This document shows positions 43,837-52,739 of a stretch of DNA of 64,000 nucleotides, piece by piece. Below the pieces are notes generated by a model. It did not search any database. It was not told the origin of the DNA and was given only the letters and a program-made list of their open reading frames with translations. A program made the position numbers and the translations under genes. The first letter of the stretch is position 1. Every line of letters begins with the position of its first letter. This DNA is from Akkermansia sp. RCC_12PD (GTDB taxonomy: Bacteria > Verrucomicrobiota > Verrucomicrobiia > Verrucomicrobiales > Akkermansiaceae): NCBI RefSeq assembly GCF_036417355.1, contig NZ_CP143889.1:1054001-1118000 (forward strand), read 5' to 3'.

Positions 43837-44442
43837 ATGAAGACCGAATTGGAAAAATGCATGGCGGGTGAATGGTATGATTGCCATGACAAGGTGTTTC
43901 TCGAATTCAAGAGCAAAACCCACCGCCTGTTGATGAAGTACAATTCCCTGCCTTATGACCGGAAGGAGGAAAAATACGAGGTGCTGAAGGAAATGTTCGG
44001 CAGCATCGGAACCAAAGTCTCCATCGGCCACTCGTTCATCTGCGACTACGGCTGCAACATCCACATCGGGAACAATGTCACGGTCAATACGGGATGCACC
44101 TTCGTGGACTGCAACAAAATCACCATCGGGAACAATGTCCTGATAGCCCCGAACGTCCAAATATATACGGCTACGCATCCCGTTGATCTGAATGAACGCC
44201 TCGCCCCTGTTGAAACGGATGACGGCGTTGACTACATACGCCGTACATTCGCCCTCCCGGTGATGATAGAAGACGGCTGCTGGATCGGGGGCGGTGTCAT
44301 TATTCTGCCCGGAATCACGATTGGAAAAGGCAGCGTCATCGGCGCCGGCAGCGTGGTCACCAAAAACATTCCGCCCGACAGCCTGGCCGCCGGGAATCCC
44401 TGCAAAGTTATCCGTAAAATCAACGGGAACCCCGGACAATGA
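43837..44442 (+). CDS. maltose/galactoside O-acetyltransferase family protein
   Basis: Left-handed beta-helix acetyltransferase, 201 residues, transferring acetyl from acetyl-CoA to a sugar or similar hydroxyl. The N-terminal Mac domain starts EKCMAGEWYDCHDKVF, and the hexapeptide repeat region has GCNIHIGNNVTVNTGCTFVD and ATHPVD with the catalytic His, then GGGVIILPGITIGKGSVIGAG. Substrate cannot be told. Its stop overlaps the start of the HAD gene by four bases (ATGA), so the two are translated together. Confidence 0.9.
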   Translation: MKTELEKCMAGEWYDCHDKVFLEFKSKTHRLLMKYNSLPYDRKEEKYEVLKEMFGSIGTKVSIGHSFICDYGCNIHIGNNVTVNTGCTFVDCNKITIGNNVLIAPNVQIYTATHPVDLNERLAPVETDDGVDYIRRTFALPVMIEDGCWIGGGVIILPGITIGKGSVIGAGSVVTKNIPPDSLAAGNPCKVIRKINGNPGQ

Positions 44443-45068
44443 TTAAATTGATAGCATTTGATCTGGACGGCACGATAGGGGAAACAATCCCCATGTGCAT
44501 CAAGGCGTTCAAGCAGGCGGTTTCACCATACGCGGGCCATGTGCTGAGCGAACGGGAAATTGTGCAGACCTTCGGCTTGAATGAAGAGGGAATGATCAAA
44601 ATGGTTGCCGGGGAAAAATGGCAGGAGGCGCTTCATGACTTTTATCCGATTTATGAAAGGATGCATGAGGAATGCCCCAAACCCTATGAGGACATTTGTG
44701 AATTGATAAAAACGCTGCGGGCCGCTGGAATACTGGTTGCCCTGATCACAGGCAAGGGAGAAAAAAGCTGCATGATCACGCTTGAAAAATTCGGCATGCA
44801 GAACCTGTTCTGTTCCATCAAGACAGGATCGGAAGACAAGCCGAACAAGGCGGAAGCCATCACGGAACTGCTGCACTTTTACCAACTCAACGAAGAGGAA
44901 TTCTGTTATGTGGGAGACACGGTCTCCGATGTCGCCGCATGCAGAACCGCGGGCGTAACCTGCCTGTCCGCCGCCTGGAGCGCAGGCGCAGACGTTACCG
45001 CCTTGAAAGAGGCCAACCCTTCCAAGGTATTTTCCAGTGTCCAAGACCTGTTGCGTTTTTTGTGTTGA
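44439..45068 (+). CDS. HAD-superfamily phosphatase, phosphoglycolate phosphatase-like
   Basis: 209 residues. Motif I FDLDGTIGET (Asp8 and Asp10), motif II ALITGK, the lysine in KPNKAEA, and motif IV in YVGDTVSDVAACRTAG are all present. The cap is small and helical (subfamily I). Substrate is unknown; phosphoglycolate phosphatases and pyrophosphatases look alike at this level. Translationally coupled to the upstream acetyltransferase. Confidence 0.85.
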   Translation: MIKLIAFDLDGTIGETIPMCIKAFKQAVSPYAGHVLSEREIVQTFGLNEEGMIKMVAGEKWQEALHDFYPIYERMHEECPKPYEDICELIKTLRAAGILVALITGKGEKSCMITLEKFGMQNLFCSIKTGSEDKPNKAEAITELLHFYQLNEEEFCYVGDTVSDVAACRTAGVTCLSAAWSAGADVTALKEANPSKVFSSVQDLLRFLC

Positions 45069-45141
45069 ATGCCGGATGATGTGTCGTTAAACCATCCCCC
45101 GACGCCAGTTTCCGTCCATTTCCCCCACAAAAATCCCCGCC

Positions 45142-46128
45142 ATGGACACCAGCTCCATCATCGTCGCCTCCTTTCTCTCCACTATTCCCGTTTACCTCTT
45201 CTTTGCCACGGGGTTTTACCTGCGGCACAAGCAGGTTATTCAGGCGGACCACGACGCCCCCATCATGCGGCTGGCCATGGACGTAGCCTATCCGTGCCTG
45301 GTCTTTCACAGCATCATGAAATACATGGTGCTCTCCGGCAATGAAACGCTCAGCAGCGTCGCCTTCTCCCTCCAGGCCATAGGCGCTGGCGCTTTGGAGC
45401 TCCTGCTCGGCATTGCGGCGGCATGGCTGGTAGCCAAAATGCTCCGCATGCGCATCGGCACCGGTCTGCGCACCTTCACCCTGACGGCAGGGGTGCAGAA
45501 CTACGCTTTCTTCGTCATCCCCATCATCCAGATGCTGTTCACGGCCAGCAATGACCCCACGCTGGGCGTTCTCTTCGTCCACAACGTGGGGTGTGAACTG
45601 GTGGTTTGGAGCATTGGCGTCATCATCATTGCCGGAGGTCCCGGCAACCTGAACATGGGCGTCTTCTTCCGCGGTCCCCTGCTGGCTGTCATCGTAGGCC
45701 TGACACTCGCATGGTCCGGCCTAGGAGCCTACGTCGCCCAAGCGCCCCTGATGAAAGCCCTGGAAATGATCGGCAACTGCGCCACCCCCCTCTGCCTCAT
45801 CCTGTTTGGCTGTTCCATGCGGGACCTGTGGCACAACATGAAATGGGAGCCCAAGCCTATCGTCTGCGGCCTTCTGACGCGCCTGGGACTGGCCCCGGCC
45901 CTGCTCCTGCTCATGGCGTACTTCCTTCCGGTTGACGACTACATCAAGCGGGTAATCGTCATCCAGGCGGCCATTCCCTCCGCTGTCATTCCGGTCATTC
46001 TGGCCAAACGGTTCGGCGGCCATCCGGACCTGGGCACGCAAATCCTGCTGACCACCACCGTAGCCTCCTTCCTGACACTGCCCTGCTGGCTCACCCTGGG
46101 GTCCATGCTGGTGGTTCCCTTATATTGA
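45142..46128 (+). CDS. AEC-family transporter (auxin efflux carrier type)
   Basis: Integral membrane protein of 328 residues with about ten hydrophobic segments spread over the length, for example SIIVASFLSTIPVYLFFATG and FFVIPIIQMLF. Family members move small carboxylates or malonate-like anions; the substrate is not predictable. It begins 73 bases after the HAD gene, with no terminator visible between them. Confidence 0.8.
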   Translation: MDTSSIIVASFLSTIPVYLFFATGFYLRHKQVIQADHDAPIMRLAMDVAYPCLVFHSIMKYMVLSGNETLSSVAFSLQAIGAGALELLLGIAAAWLVAKMLRMRIGTGLRTFTLTAGVQNYAFFVIPIIQMLFTASNDPTLGVLFVHNVGCELVVWSIGVIIIAGGPGNLNMGVFFRGPLLAVIVGLTLAWSGLGAYVAQAPLMKALEMIGNCATPLCLILFGCSMRDLWHNMKWEPKPIVCGLLTRLGLAPALLLLMAYFLPVDDYIKRVIVIQAAIPSAVIPVILAKRFGGHPDLGTQILLTTTVASFLTLPCWLTLGSMLVVPLY

Positions 46129-46385
46129 TCCTGCCGGGGGTGGACGGTACTCACCATTCCCGTGCCGCCATCCTGGATATTGTTCGCCTTTCAACCTTCA
46201 TTCCCCGCCCGGCTCTGTAAACCGCCTCCAGTCCGGCGCCACTGACCGCCTGTCACGTTCGGAACGGCAGCGGCACCCGGCGGAAGGGAAAAACCGCCCC
46301 AATTCCCTCTATCCGCAAACCATGGCCCGGAGGGAGCCCTACCTTTGTGTTGACTCTCCAGGCGGATATGTATTGAATGTGCTTC

Positions 46386-46868
46386 ATGAGATTTCCTGCC
46401 ACCTTTTCCATCGCGGCCATGGTTCCGCTTCTGTTTTCCTGTGCAGGGAAAATCACCAGGATTGAACACGTGAGGGAAGTGCCTTTGAAAACCACGTCAC
46501 TCCCGTCGGAGGACGTAGGCATGCACCGTTCCCAGGCTACTTTCCTGCTGTACGGGGCTGTCTCGAACAAGGAACGCGTCCAGCGCCAGGGCCAGTACTA
46601 CTTCGTCACCTGGTATGATGCGGATCCGGACCAGGCGGTCACGCTGATCATGATGTACCGCCAGGGAAAAACGGGATCCAGAATCCTGACCAAATCCATT
46701 TCCTACCCTGCCGGGCGGAAAGGCGGCACGCAATCCCCCGTCTTTGAATTCATTGGGGACGATGCCAAGGAAAACGGCCAGATACTGGCGTGGAAACTGC
46801 TTCTGAAGGATCAAAACGGCAAAACCCTGTCGGAACGCCATTCCTACCTTTGGAACGACAAAGTTTAA
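46386..46868 (+). CDS. lipoprotein of unknown function
   Basis: 160 residues. A signal with lipobox LLFSC (Cys near residue 19) precedes a soluble domain, with beta-type segments such as ATFLLYGAVSNKERVQRQGQ, YYFVTWYDADP and VTLIMMYRQGK. No family recognised; probably outer-membrane attached. The start was set at MRFPATF; three residues upstream (46377) is another ATG. A weak TTGACT at 46350 lies upstream without a convincing -10. It is convergent with the DAHP synthase gene. Confidence 0.7.
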   Translation: MRFPATFSIAAMVPLLFSCAGKITRIEHVREVPLKTTSLPSEDVGMHRSQATFLLYGAVSNKERVQRQGQYYFVTWYDADPDQAVTLIMMYRQGKTGSRILTKSISYPAGRKGGTQSPVFEFIGDDAKENGQILAWKLLLKDQNGKTLSERHSYLWNDKV

Positions 46869-46935
46869 CCCTCCGGCTTCTCGCCGAAGGGTTAATAATA
46901 AAACTGGAATCGGAACGGCCTCTCCGTCAAAAGAC

Positions 46936-46963
46936 GAAAAACTGCCGGCTCTCTCCGGCTTTT
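46936..46963. terminator. bidirectional terminator between convergent genes
   Basis: GCCGG, a 6-base loop and CCGGC (46944-46959) has T4 on the plus-strand side and a matching A-rich run on the other side, giving a U-run in the opposite direction. A second stem without a U-run lies closer to the lipoprotein stop, CCCTCCGGC against GCCGAAGGG, around 46869-46892. Confidence 0.6.
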
Positions 46964-47002
46964 GCCGTTCATCCGCCTCTTTTCATCCCCCCGCGGGAGG
47001 CA

Positions 47003-48070
47003 TCAGGCTTCCTGACGCTTCGCGCGGCGCGTACGGACGGCGGCGGCGAGGTTTTCCAATACTTCTACCGTCGTGTCCCATCCGATGCACTGGTCCGTGA
47101 TACTCTTGCCGTACACCAGATCGGAACTCAAAGGCTGCGCTCCTTCCACGAGATTGCTTTCAATCATCACGGCCGCTACCTGGTCGGAACCTTCGGCAAT
47201 CTGCTTGGCGATGGCGGCGGCAACGCCCGGCTGGTTGCGGTAATCCTTGCAGCTGTTCCCGTGGGAGCAGTCAACCATGATGCGGTTGTTGATGCCGGCC
47301 TTCTGCAAAGCTTCCCCGGCATCCTTCACATGCATCTCATCGAAATTCGGGCCCAGAGAAGAACCGCGCAAAATAAGGTGGCAGGACTTGTTGCCCGTCG
47401 TGGAGACAATGGCGGAAACACCCTGCTTGGTCACGGAAAGGAAGCAATGCGGGCAGGAGGAGGAAATGATGGCGTCCACCGCAATTTGAAGGCTCCCGCT
47501 GGTGCCGTTCTTGAACCCCACGGGCATGGACAGGCCGGAGGCCAGCTCACGGTGCACCTGGCTTTCCGTCGTGCGTGCGCCGATGGCGCCCCACGTAATG
47601 AGGTCTGCAATGTACTGGGGCGTGATGGTGTCCAGGAACTCCGTCGCGGCAGGCACGCCCATGTCTCCCAGGCGGAGCAGAAGGCCGCGCGCCATGTGCA
47701 ATCCACGGTTGATGTCGAACGTGTGGTTCATGAACGGATCATTAATCAGCCCCTTCCAGCCTACCGTAGTACGGGGCTTTTCAAAATACACGCGCATGAT
47801 GATCACCAGATCCTTCTCAAAGCGCACCATCTGCTCCTTGAGACGGGCGGCATAATCCACCGCTGCCTGGGGATCGTGGATGGAGCACGGCCCCACCACC
47901 ACCAGCAGGCGGTCGTCATGGCCGGAAATGATGTTCTCCGCATTCTTGCGTGTCGTAGCCACCATCTTCGCGATCTCCGTGGTCGCCGGATAATCCTTGA
48001 TCAGGATGGCGGGGGAAATCAGGGGCTCGATGTCTTGAATGCGTACGTCGTCTGTTTTGAACCAGTTCAT
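47003..48070 (-). CDS. aroG: 3-deoxy-7-phosphoheptulonate synthase (DAHP synthase, class I)
   Basis: First step of the shikimate pathway: condenses phosphoenolpyruvate and erythrose-4-phosphate. 355 residues, like AroF/G/H. Signatures are GPCSIHDPQAA (residues 60-70), MRVYFEKPRTTVGWKGLIND, GARTTESQVHRELASGL, VGFKNGTSG and VDCSHGNSCKDY. Which E. coli isoenzyme it resembles in feedback control cannot be told from sequence alone; the symbol is used for the family. Monocistronic, with terminators on both sides. Confidence 0.94.
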   Translation of the reverse strand: MNWFKTDDVRIQDIEPLISPAILIKDYPATTEIAKMVATTRKNAENIISGHDDRLLVVVGPCSIHDPQAAVDYAARLKEQMVRFEKDLVIIMRVYFEKPRTTVGWKGLINDPFMNHTFDINRGLHMARGLLLRLGDMGVPAATEFLDTITPQYIADLITWGAIGARTTESQVHRELASGLSMPVGFKNGTSGSLQIAVDAIISSSCPHCFLSVTKQGVSAIVSTTGNKSCHLILRGSSLGPNFDEMHVKDAGEALQKAGINNRIMVDCSHGNSCKDYRNQPGVAAAIAKQIAEGSDQVAAVMIESNLVEGAQPLSSDLVYGKSITDQCIGWDTTVEVLENLAAAVRTRRAKRQEA

Positions 48071-48152
48071 GTCTGGGACTTATTGAGGGGTTTTTGATAG
48101 GGGTTGAAAAGAAAAAAATACGGTTTGGAGCCAGTATGCCTGAATAATCGCA

Positions 48153-48185
48153 GGGCCTTCCGGCGGCATGCCGGAAAGCCCTTTT
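48153..48185. terminator. hairpin downstream of the pseudopilin gene
   Basis: GGGCCTTCCGGC and GCCGGAAAGCCC pair around GGCAT with one mismatch, followed by T4 on the plus strand. On the minus strand, where the pseudopilin message would end, only TGCGATTATT follows, so its use as a terminator there is less certain. Confidence 0.4.
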
Positions 48186-48228
48186 AAAAAGAATGAACCC
48201 ATTCGGAAACGAACGGATCACGAATGCG

Positions 48229-48870
48229 TTACCAGGACGTTACATTGTCATCCGTAAATTCCTGATTGTTGATATGTCCGTCTTCCGTGCTGCCCTGCTT
48301 GTCCTTGCCCACGCTGTAAACGGCCACGTTCTTGGTAACCATGCGGGAACCCACCTGGACGCGGGGGGAACGGTCGTCCGGATTGGCATTCAGAACAATG
48401 TGGTAGGGAGATTCCCATGGGTCTATCAGGCTCACGCGTCCGCGGCTCTCAAAAAACAGGCCGGGAGCGCCTTCCACGTCCGTGGTGGTGGTGTTGAAGT
48501 AGGCAGTCTTCTTGGGATTGAGCTTCCTGTCTTCATCTCCACGGTCCATGTGATTCGTCAGAATGCTCATGATGCGGCTGTCGTCGTCCAGAGCGGTGGT
48601 CAGGTAATACTGGCCGTCCTTGCGGGCCTTCCTGCTCATTTCCCGACCGGTCCAGGCTACGGGGGGCCGGCCGTTGTCCATCATGTAATTTTCTATGGCT
48701 GTCTGCAATCCGTTGCAGTCGCTCCGCGCCGTGGTAACGCGGGATTTTTCCATCACGCCGTTCACCACGATCATGGAGATGCCGGCCAGCGTCAGGATAA
48801 TGGCAATCACCACGAGCAATTCAATCAGCGTGAATCCCTTGGATTTACGGTTCAGAAAAGGTGCTTTCAT
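48229..48870 (-). CDS. type II secretion-like pseudopilin (GspG-like)
   Basis: 213 residues from ATG 48870. A short basic leader ending in KG is followed by FTLIELLVVIAIILTLAGI, the prepilin peptidase site and the N-terminal helix with the conserved Glu5. The globular part contains DPWESPYHIVLN and ends with VYSVGKDKQGSTEDGHINNQ, the G-type pseudopilin C-terminal pattern (GKDG...DD). It is a lone gene here, without other secretion components, so it could belong to a distant type II or type IV pilus system. Confidence 0.82.
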   Translation of the reverse strand: MKAPFLNRKSKGFTLIELLVVIAIILTLAGISMIVVNGVMEKSRVTTARSDCNGLQTAIENYMMDNGRPPVAWTGREMSRKARKDGQYYLTTALDDDSRIMSILTNHMDRGDEDRKLNPKKTAYFNTTTTDVEGAPGLFFESRGRVSLIDPWESPYHIVLNANPDDRSPRVQVGSRMVTKNVAVYSVGKDKQGSTEDGHINNQEFTDDNVTSW

Positions 48871-48982
48871 ACTTTGCCAAGAGTACCGCAATTACGATTG
48901 AGGGCAAGCGGAAAACTTGCCGGGCGCCCAATTTCAAAAGGCGCTTCCCGGCTATCCGGAAACACACGCCGTTGCCTTATGC

Positions 48983-49020
48983 AAAAACATCCCCGGCAGA
49001 CAAAAAATCATGCCGGGGAT
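48983..49020 (-). terminator. intrinsic terminator of secG
   Basis: ATCCCCGGCA and TGCCGGGGAT form a perfect 10-bp stem with a 12-base loop. On the minus strand it is followed one base later by T5 (48987-48983). It lies about 20 bases after the secG stop. Confidence 0.9.
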
Positions 49021-49038
49021 ATTTGGAAAAGCAAACTT

Positions 49039-49515
49039 CTATTGCTGAGGCGCCGGAGGCGTTTCGGGAGCCGGAGCCCCGGGAGTATCGGAAACGGGCG
49101 TTTCACTGGCGGCGGCCGCTTCAGCCTCTGCGGCGCGCCTGCGCAATTCCTCCTGCTGAAGCTCTTCAGGAGTCTTGACGGGGACGGAAGCTTCCTGTTT
49201 GGCGGCGGCTTCCTGCATTTCCGGACTCAGCAAACTTTCGGAACTCTTGACATGCTGGCGGTTGATCAGCATGGCCAGCACCAGGCAAAGAAGCATGAAT
49301 GCGGAACCAAAATAAACCGTAGCCTTTTTCAGCACGTCCGTCGTGCGGGCCCCAAAAGCCTGGTCCGTAATGGCCGCGCCGAAGGCCGCGCCCAGCCCCT
49401 CCTGCTTGGGTCTTTGCATAAGTACCACGCCCAGAAGAAGAAGGGAGACAACAACCAAAACGGCAAAAAGCAACTGAATGCTGATATTGAGTGAATCTGC
49501 TAGAAAAAGGTTCAT
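49039..49515 (-). CDS. secG: protein translocase subunit SecG
   Basis: Inner-membrane SecYEG subunit. 158 residues: two membrane spans (LLFAVLVVVSLLLLGVVLMQ and a second at AFMLLCLVLAMLI) with the SecG loop QRPKQEGLGAAFG between them, followed by a long acidic and Pro/Ala-rich cytosolic or periplasmic tail of about 75 residues that is longer than in E. coli SecG. It is 41 bases after panD on the same strand. Confidence 0.9.
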   Translation of the reverse strand: MNLFLADSLNISIQLLFAVLVVVSLLLLGVVLMQRPKQEGLGAAFGAAITDQAFGARTTDVLKKATVYFGSAFMLLCLVLAMLINRQHVKSSESLLSPEMQEAAAKQEASVPVKTPEELQQEELRRRAAEAEAAAASETPVSDTPGAPAPETPPAPQQ

Positions 49516-49556
49516 GAGCGCGGGGAGTATGTGTGAATTCGAATGGTTTGTAAAGT

Positions 49557-49895
49557 CTAGGAAATGATTTCGTTATGCTCGTTGCAGACGATTTTCTTAG
49601 GGACAATGGGCTTGTCGGACAGGGCAAAGCTCATAATCACCACGCGTTCCCCCGTCTTGATCAGGTGGGCGGCGCCTCCGTTCATGATAATATTCCCCGT
49701 TCCCGCCGGGCCCTGCAAGGCATATGTTTCCAAACGATTGCCGGACGTGACGGAGGCCACGAGCACTTTCTCCCCGGGCCACAAATCCACCGCCGCCATC
49801 AGATCGGCAGGAATCTCGATGCTGCCTTCATACTGAACATCGCCGCGGGTAATCATGGCACGATGGATTTTTGATTTTAACTGCTCAACCAACAT
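49557..49895 (-). CDS. panD: aspartate 1-decarboxylase (pyruvoyl enzyme)
   Basis: Makes beta-alanine for pantothenate. 112 residues from ATG 49895, slightly shorter than E. coli's 126. The self-processing site is visible as YEGS, with cleavage expected between Gly24 and Ser25 to create the pyruvoyl group. The C-terminal conserved NGGAAHLIKTGERVVIMSF region is intact. The ATG at 49910 is also open. It lies 73 bases after ribF on the same strand. Confidence 0.94.
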   Translation of the reverse strand: MLVEQLKSKIHRAMITRGDVQYEGSIEIPADLMAAVDLWPGEKVLVASVTSGNRLETYALQGPAGTGNIIMNGGAAHLIKTGERVVIMSFALSDKPIVPKKIVCNEHNEIIS

Positions 49896-49968
49896 GACGT
49901 GCGAACACAAAACCCCCGATCGCCCCCGCGGTCAAGCCGACATCCTTCATTTTACAGTTTTTTGTGTC

Positions 49969-50904
49969 TTACTCTGCCCGTTCCAGCACTTCCGCGGCCT
50001 GCCGGGCATCCAGCGCAAGCTGGCTTTTCAGGGCGTCCAGAGAAGGGAATTTGGCTTCCGGCCTCAGAAACCGTACGGGCGTCACCTCCATCTGCGCTCC
50101 GTAAATATTCCCCGGCTGGCCGAACAGATGGGTTTCCAGCAGAAGCTCACCCGCTTCTCCTTCCACGGTGGGGCGTATTCCCAGATTGGCCACGCCGCCG
50201 TAACCCATCCCGTTCACGCAGGCGCGGACGGCGTAAACTCCCTGGGGGGGCAGCAACTCGGTACCGGGCCTCATGTTGGCCGTGGGGTAATCCAGCAAAC
50301 GCCCCAGCTGGCGGCCATGAATCACCGTTCCCTGCCAGCGGAAGGGACGCCCCAGCAGCCGCATTGCCAGAGGAAAGTCTCCGAGCCGCACGGCCTCCCG
50401 GATGCGGGTACTGCTGACCCGCTCCCCATCGCGCAAAATGGCGGGAATGGCCGTCACCTTGAACCCGTAATGTTCTCCCAGGCTGCGCAAAGTTCCCACA
50501 TCGCCCGCACGGTCGCGTCCAAAATGCCAGTCCTCGCCCACGACAACCTCGGCCACCCGGCAGGACGAACACAATTCCCCGATGAACTCTTCCGGGCTCA
50601 TGGACGCCAGCGCCGCGGAAAACTCCAGGCTCAACACCATCTCCACGCCCATTTCTTCCAACAGGGCGAACTTTTCACGGTCCGCGGCCATAATGGCTGC
50701 CGGCGCCTCCTCCGGCCGGACGTGTGCCAGCGGATGACGGCGAAACGTCAGCACAGCGGGAATTCCGCCGTTCCTGCGGGCGCCTTCCACCGCGGCGCCA
50801 ATCACCGCCGCATGGCCGACATGCAGCCCGTCAAACATCCCCATGGCCCAGTGCACGGGGGAGGACACGTCCTTCAATTGCTTGAACTCCTGGTAAACAA
50901 ACAT
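49969..50904 (-). CDS. ribF: bifunctional riboflavin kinase / FAD synthetase
   Basis: Makes FMN and FAD. 311 residues from ATG 50904. The FAD synthetase half has MGMFDGLHVGHAAVI (the H-x-G-H nucleotidyl-transferase motif), VVVGEDWHFGRDRAGD and SSTRIREAVRLGDF. The riboflavin kinase half has LLDYPTANM, PPQGVYAV and ETHLFG. It starts 4 bases after truB, forming the operon nrnA-truB-ribF; rbfA, which often precedes truB, is absent here. Confidence 0.96.
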   Translation of the reverse strand: MFVYQEFKQLKDVSSPVHWAMGMFDGLHVGHAAVIGAAVEGARRNGGIPAVLTFRRHPLAHVRPEEAPAAIMAADREKFALLEEMGVEMVLSLEFSAALASMSPEEFIGELCSSCRVAEVVVGEDWHFGRDRAGDVGTLRSLGEHYGFKVTAIPAILRDGERVSSTRIREAVRLGDFPLAMRLLGRPFRWQGTVIHGRQLGRLLDYPTANMRPGTELLPPQGVYAVRACVNGMGYGGVANLGIRPTVEGEAGELLLETHLFGQPGNIYGAQMEVTPVRFLRPEAKFPSLDALKSQLALDARQAAEVLERAE

Positions 50905-50908
50905 GCTT

Positions 50909-51643
50909 TTACTTGGCAATCAGGATGGCCGCCAGTTCCGCCAGGGAAAGCATTGTCCGGAACAACTCCTCCCTGGGCGCGGTTTTCAGGGTTTCCACCG
51001 TAATGGCCCGGTCCAGCGTAAAGCGGCCGGACTGCGTGCGCCGCAAGGCGCTCAAATGGGCTCCGCAGCCCAGCGCCTTTCCTATATCATAGGCATAGGA
51101 ACGCACGTAAAAACCCTTGGAGCACTGAACGGTGAAATCCACTTCCGGAATGGCCATGCGGGTAATCCGGTGGCCGAAAACCTCCACGGGCCGCGGTTCA
51201 CGGACAACTTCCTGCCCTTTGCGCGCCAGCTTGTACAGCGGCACGCCGTCCTTCTTGATGGCGGACACCATGGGAGGAATCTGCTCAAACTGCCCGTCAA
51301 ACCGGTCAAAGGCATCCCTCACCGCCTCATCGGTAACACCTTCCACGGAATACTCCGCCACCACTTCCCCCATGGCATCCTGGGAGGAAGTCTCCACGCC
51401 CAGCGTCAGCGTGCCGGCGTATTCCTTGTGTTCGCACATCAGCTTGTCCTGAAGCTTGGTGGCCTTTCCCACCACCAGCATCAGCAGCCCCGTAGCCATG
51501 GGGTCCAGCGTACCGCAGTGGCCGATCTTCTTGATCCCCAGGGACCGGCGCGCAATCGCCACAACATCGTGGGAAGTCATGTCCTGCGCCTTGTCGATCA
51601 ACAGTACGCCTGACGGAGTTTGTATGGAATCGGAATTATTCAT
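50909..51643 (-). CDS. truB: tRNA pseudouridine-55 synthase
   Basis: Converts U55 in the T-loop of tRNAs to pseudouridine. 244 residues, short for TruB because the C-terminal PUA domain is reduced or absent. The catalytic Asp47 lies in GHCGTLDPMATG. KEYAGTLTLGVET, SAIKKDGVPLYKLARKG and SKGFYVRSYAYDIGKALG follow as in the family. Its ATG overlaps the nrnA stop (ATGA), so the two are translationally coupled. Confidence 0.96.
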   Translation of the reverse strand: MNNSDSIQTPSGVLLIDKAQDMTSHDVVAIARRSLGIKKIGHCGTLDPMATGLLMLVVGKATKLQDKLMCEHKEYAGTLTLGVETSSQDAMGEVVAEYSVEGVTDEAVRDAFDRFDGQFEQIPPMVSAIKKDGVPLYKLARKGQEVVREPRPVEVFGHRITRMAIPEVDFTVQCSKGFYVRSYAYDIGKALGCGAHLSALRRTQSGRFTLDRAITVETLKTAPREELFRTMLSLAELAAILIAK

Positions 51644-52653
51644 GAAATCTGCTGTTGGAGCACGCGTTCCACTTCCGCCTGCATGGCCTCCAGAATAACG
51701 AGGCGCACTTCCTCAACCGGTCCCCTGATGCGCACTCCGGCAGCCATCGCATGGCCGCCGCCTCCAAAGCGGGAAGCCAACTCGGCCACGGAAATTTCCG
51801 TTACCTTGGACCTCAGGGAAATGCGGATGCGCGGATCGTCCTCGGACTCCTCCAAATAAGCGGCCAGCCAGACGCCCTGAACGGAACGCAGCAAATCAAT
51901 CAATCCTTCCGTATCTTCCGGGCGGCAGCCTATCCGGGCCTTGGCCTCATTCGTCAGGCAAAAAGTGCAAATCCTGCCGTCCGGCGTCAACTGCATGCCA
52001 TTGAGCACTTCACGGAACAACTGCATCTTCACCCACGGTTTCTCCTGATAGAGCTGGCGGTTGATATCCTGCACATTGACTCCCATCCGGATCAGGTCCG
52101 CCGCCAATTCCATCACGGCGGCCGTCGTCATCTGGTACTGGAAAGACCCCGTGTCCGTGCTGACGGCCACATAAAGGGCATCGCGCATCACCGGAGTAAA
52201 GGGAATGCCCAGATACTTGAAAAAATAATAAAGCACCGCCCCCGTGGCGCATTCATCCGGCAGAACGCACTGCACGTCCCCAAACCTCTCATTGGTCTGG
52301 TGGTGGTCGATGTTCGCCCACACCTTGGCTCCGGCCAGGGCACGCAGGCTCCGTTCCCCCAGGCGTTTCAAGGCGCCGTTATCCACGGAAATGGCCACTT
52401 CCACATCCACCGGTTCGTCAGGCGTGGAAATAATGTCCTCCACGCCGGGAAGAAAGGCCAGGCTGGCAGGAACGCCGTCCTCATTCATCATGACCACGTG
52501 CTTGCCCATGTTCTTCAGGGCATCCCCCAGAGCCAGCGTGGAGCCGATGGCGTCCCCGTCCGGATGGATATGCGCCACTACCGCAAAGCTGTCATAATTG
52601 CGGATCAAGTCCGCCAAAGGCGCAAATTCGGGACAATGTTTCCAATCTTCCAT
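51640..52653 (-). CDS. nrnA: DHH-family oligoribonuclease / pAp phosphatase
   Basis: Probably degrades nanoRNA and dephosphorylates 3'-phosphoadenosine 5'-phosphate. 337 residues from ATG 52653. DHH motifs are clear: VVAHIHPDGDAIGSTLAL, ISVDNG, IDHHQTNERFGD, AVSTDTGSFQY, and the C-terminal DHHA1 RFGGGGHAMAAG. The DHH is a true IDHHQTN. The first gene of the truB-ribF operon. An upstream open extension to 52695 is unlikely because it crosses the terminator hairpin. Confidence 0.92.
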   Translation of the reverse strand: MEDWKHCPEFAPLADLIRNYDSFAVVAHIHPDGDAIGSTLALGDALKNMGKHVVMMNEDGVPASLAFLPGVEDIISTPDEPVDVEVAISVDNGALKRLGERSLRALAGAKVWANIDHHQTNERFGDVQCVLPDECATGAVLYYFFKYLGIPFTPVMRDALYVAVSTDTGSFQYQMTTAAVMELAADLIRMGVNVQDINRQLYQEKPWVKMQLFREVLNGMQLTPDGRICTFCLTNEAKARIGCRPEDTEGLIDLLRSVQGVWLAAYLEESEDDPRIRISLRSKVTEISVAELASRFGGGGHAMAAGVRIRGPVEEVRLVILEAMQAEVERVLQQQIS

Positions 52654-52675
52654 ATGGTCTGCCCCGTTTGTATAG

Positions 52676-52711
52676 AAAAAGCCGCACCTGGACAATCACC
52701 AAGTGCGGCTT
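52676..52711 (-). terminator. intrinsic terminator of the small lipoprotein gene
   Basis: AAGCCGCAC and GTGCGGCTT pair (9 bp) around a 15-base loop. On the minus strand a T run (52680-52676) follows. It lies between the small lipoprotein gene and nrnA, so nrnA-truB-ribF has its own start. Confidence 0.85.
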
Positions 52712-52739
52712 GAAAAGTCGTGTCAATCCCTGAAGAGGA

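Noticed and set aside
42211-44439. 742-codon open frame antisense to guaA and the acetyltransferase
   Set aside because: The plus-strand genes have clear motifs; the minus frame has none.
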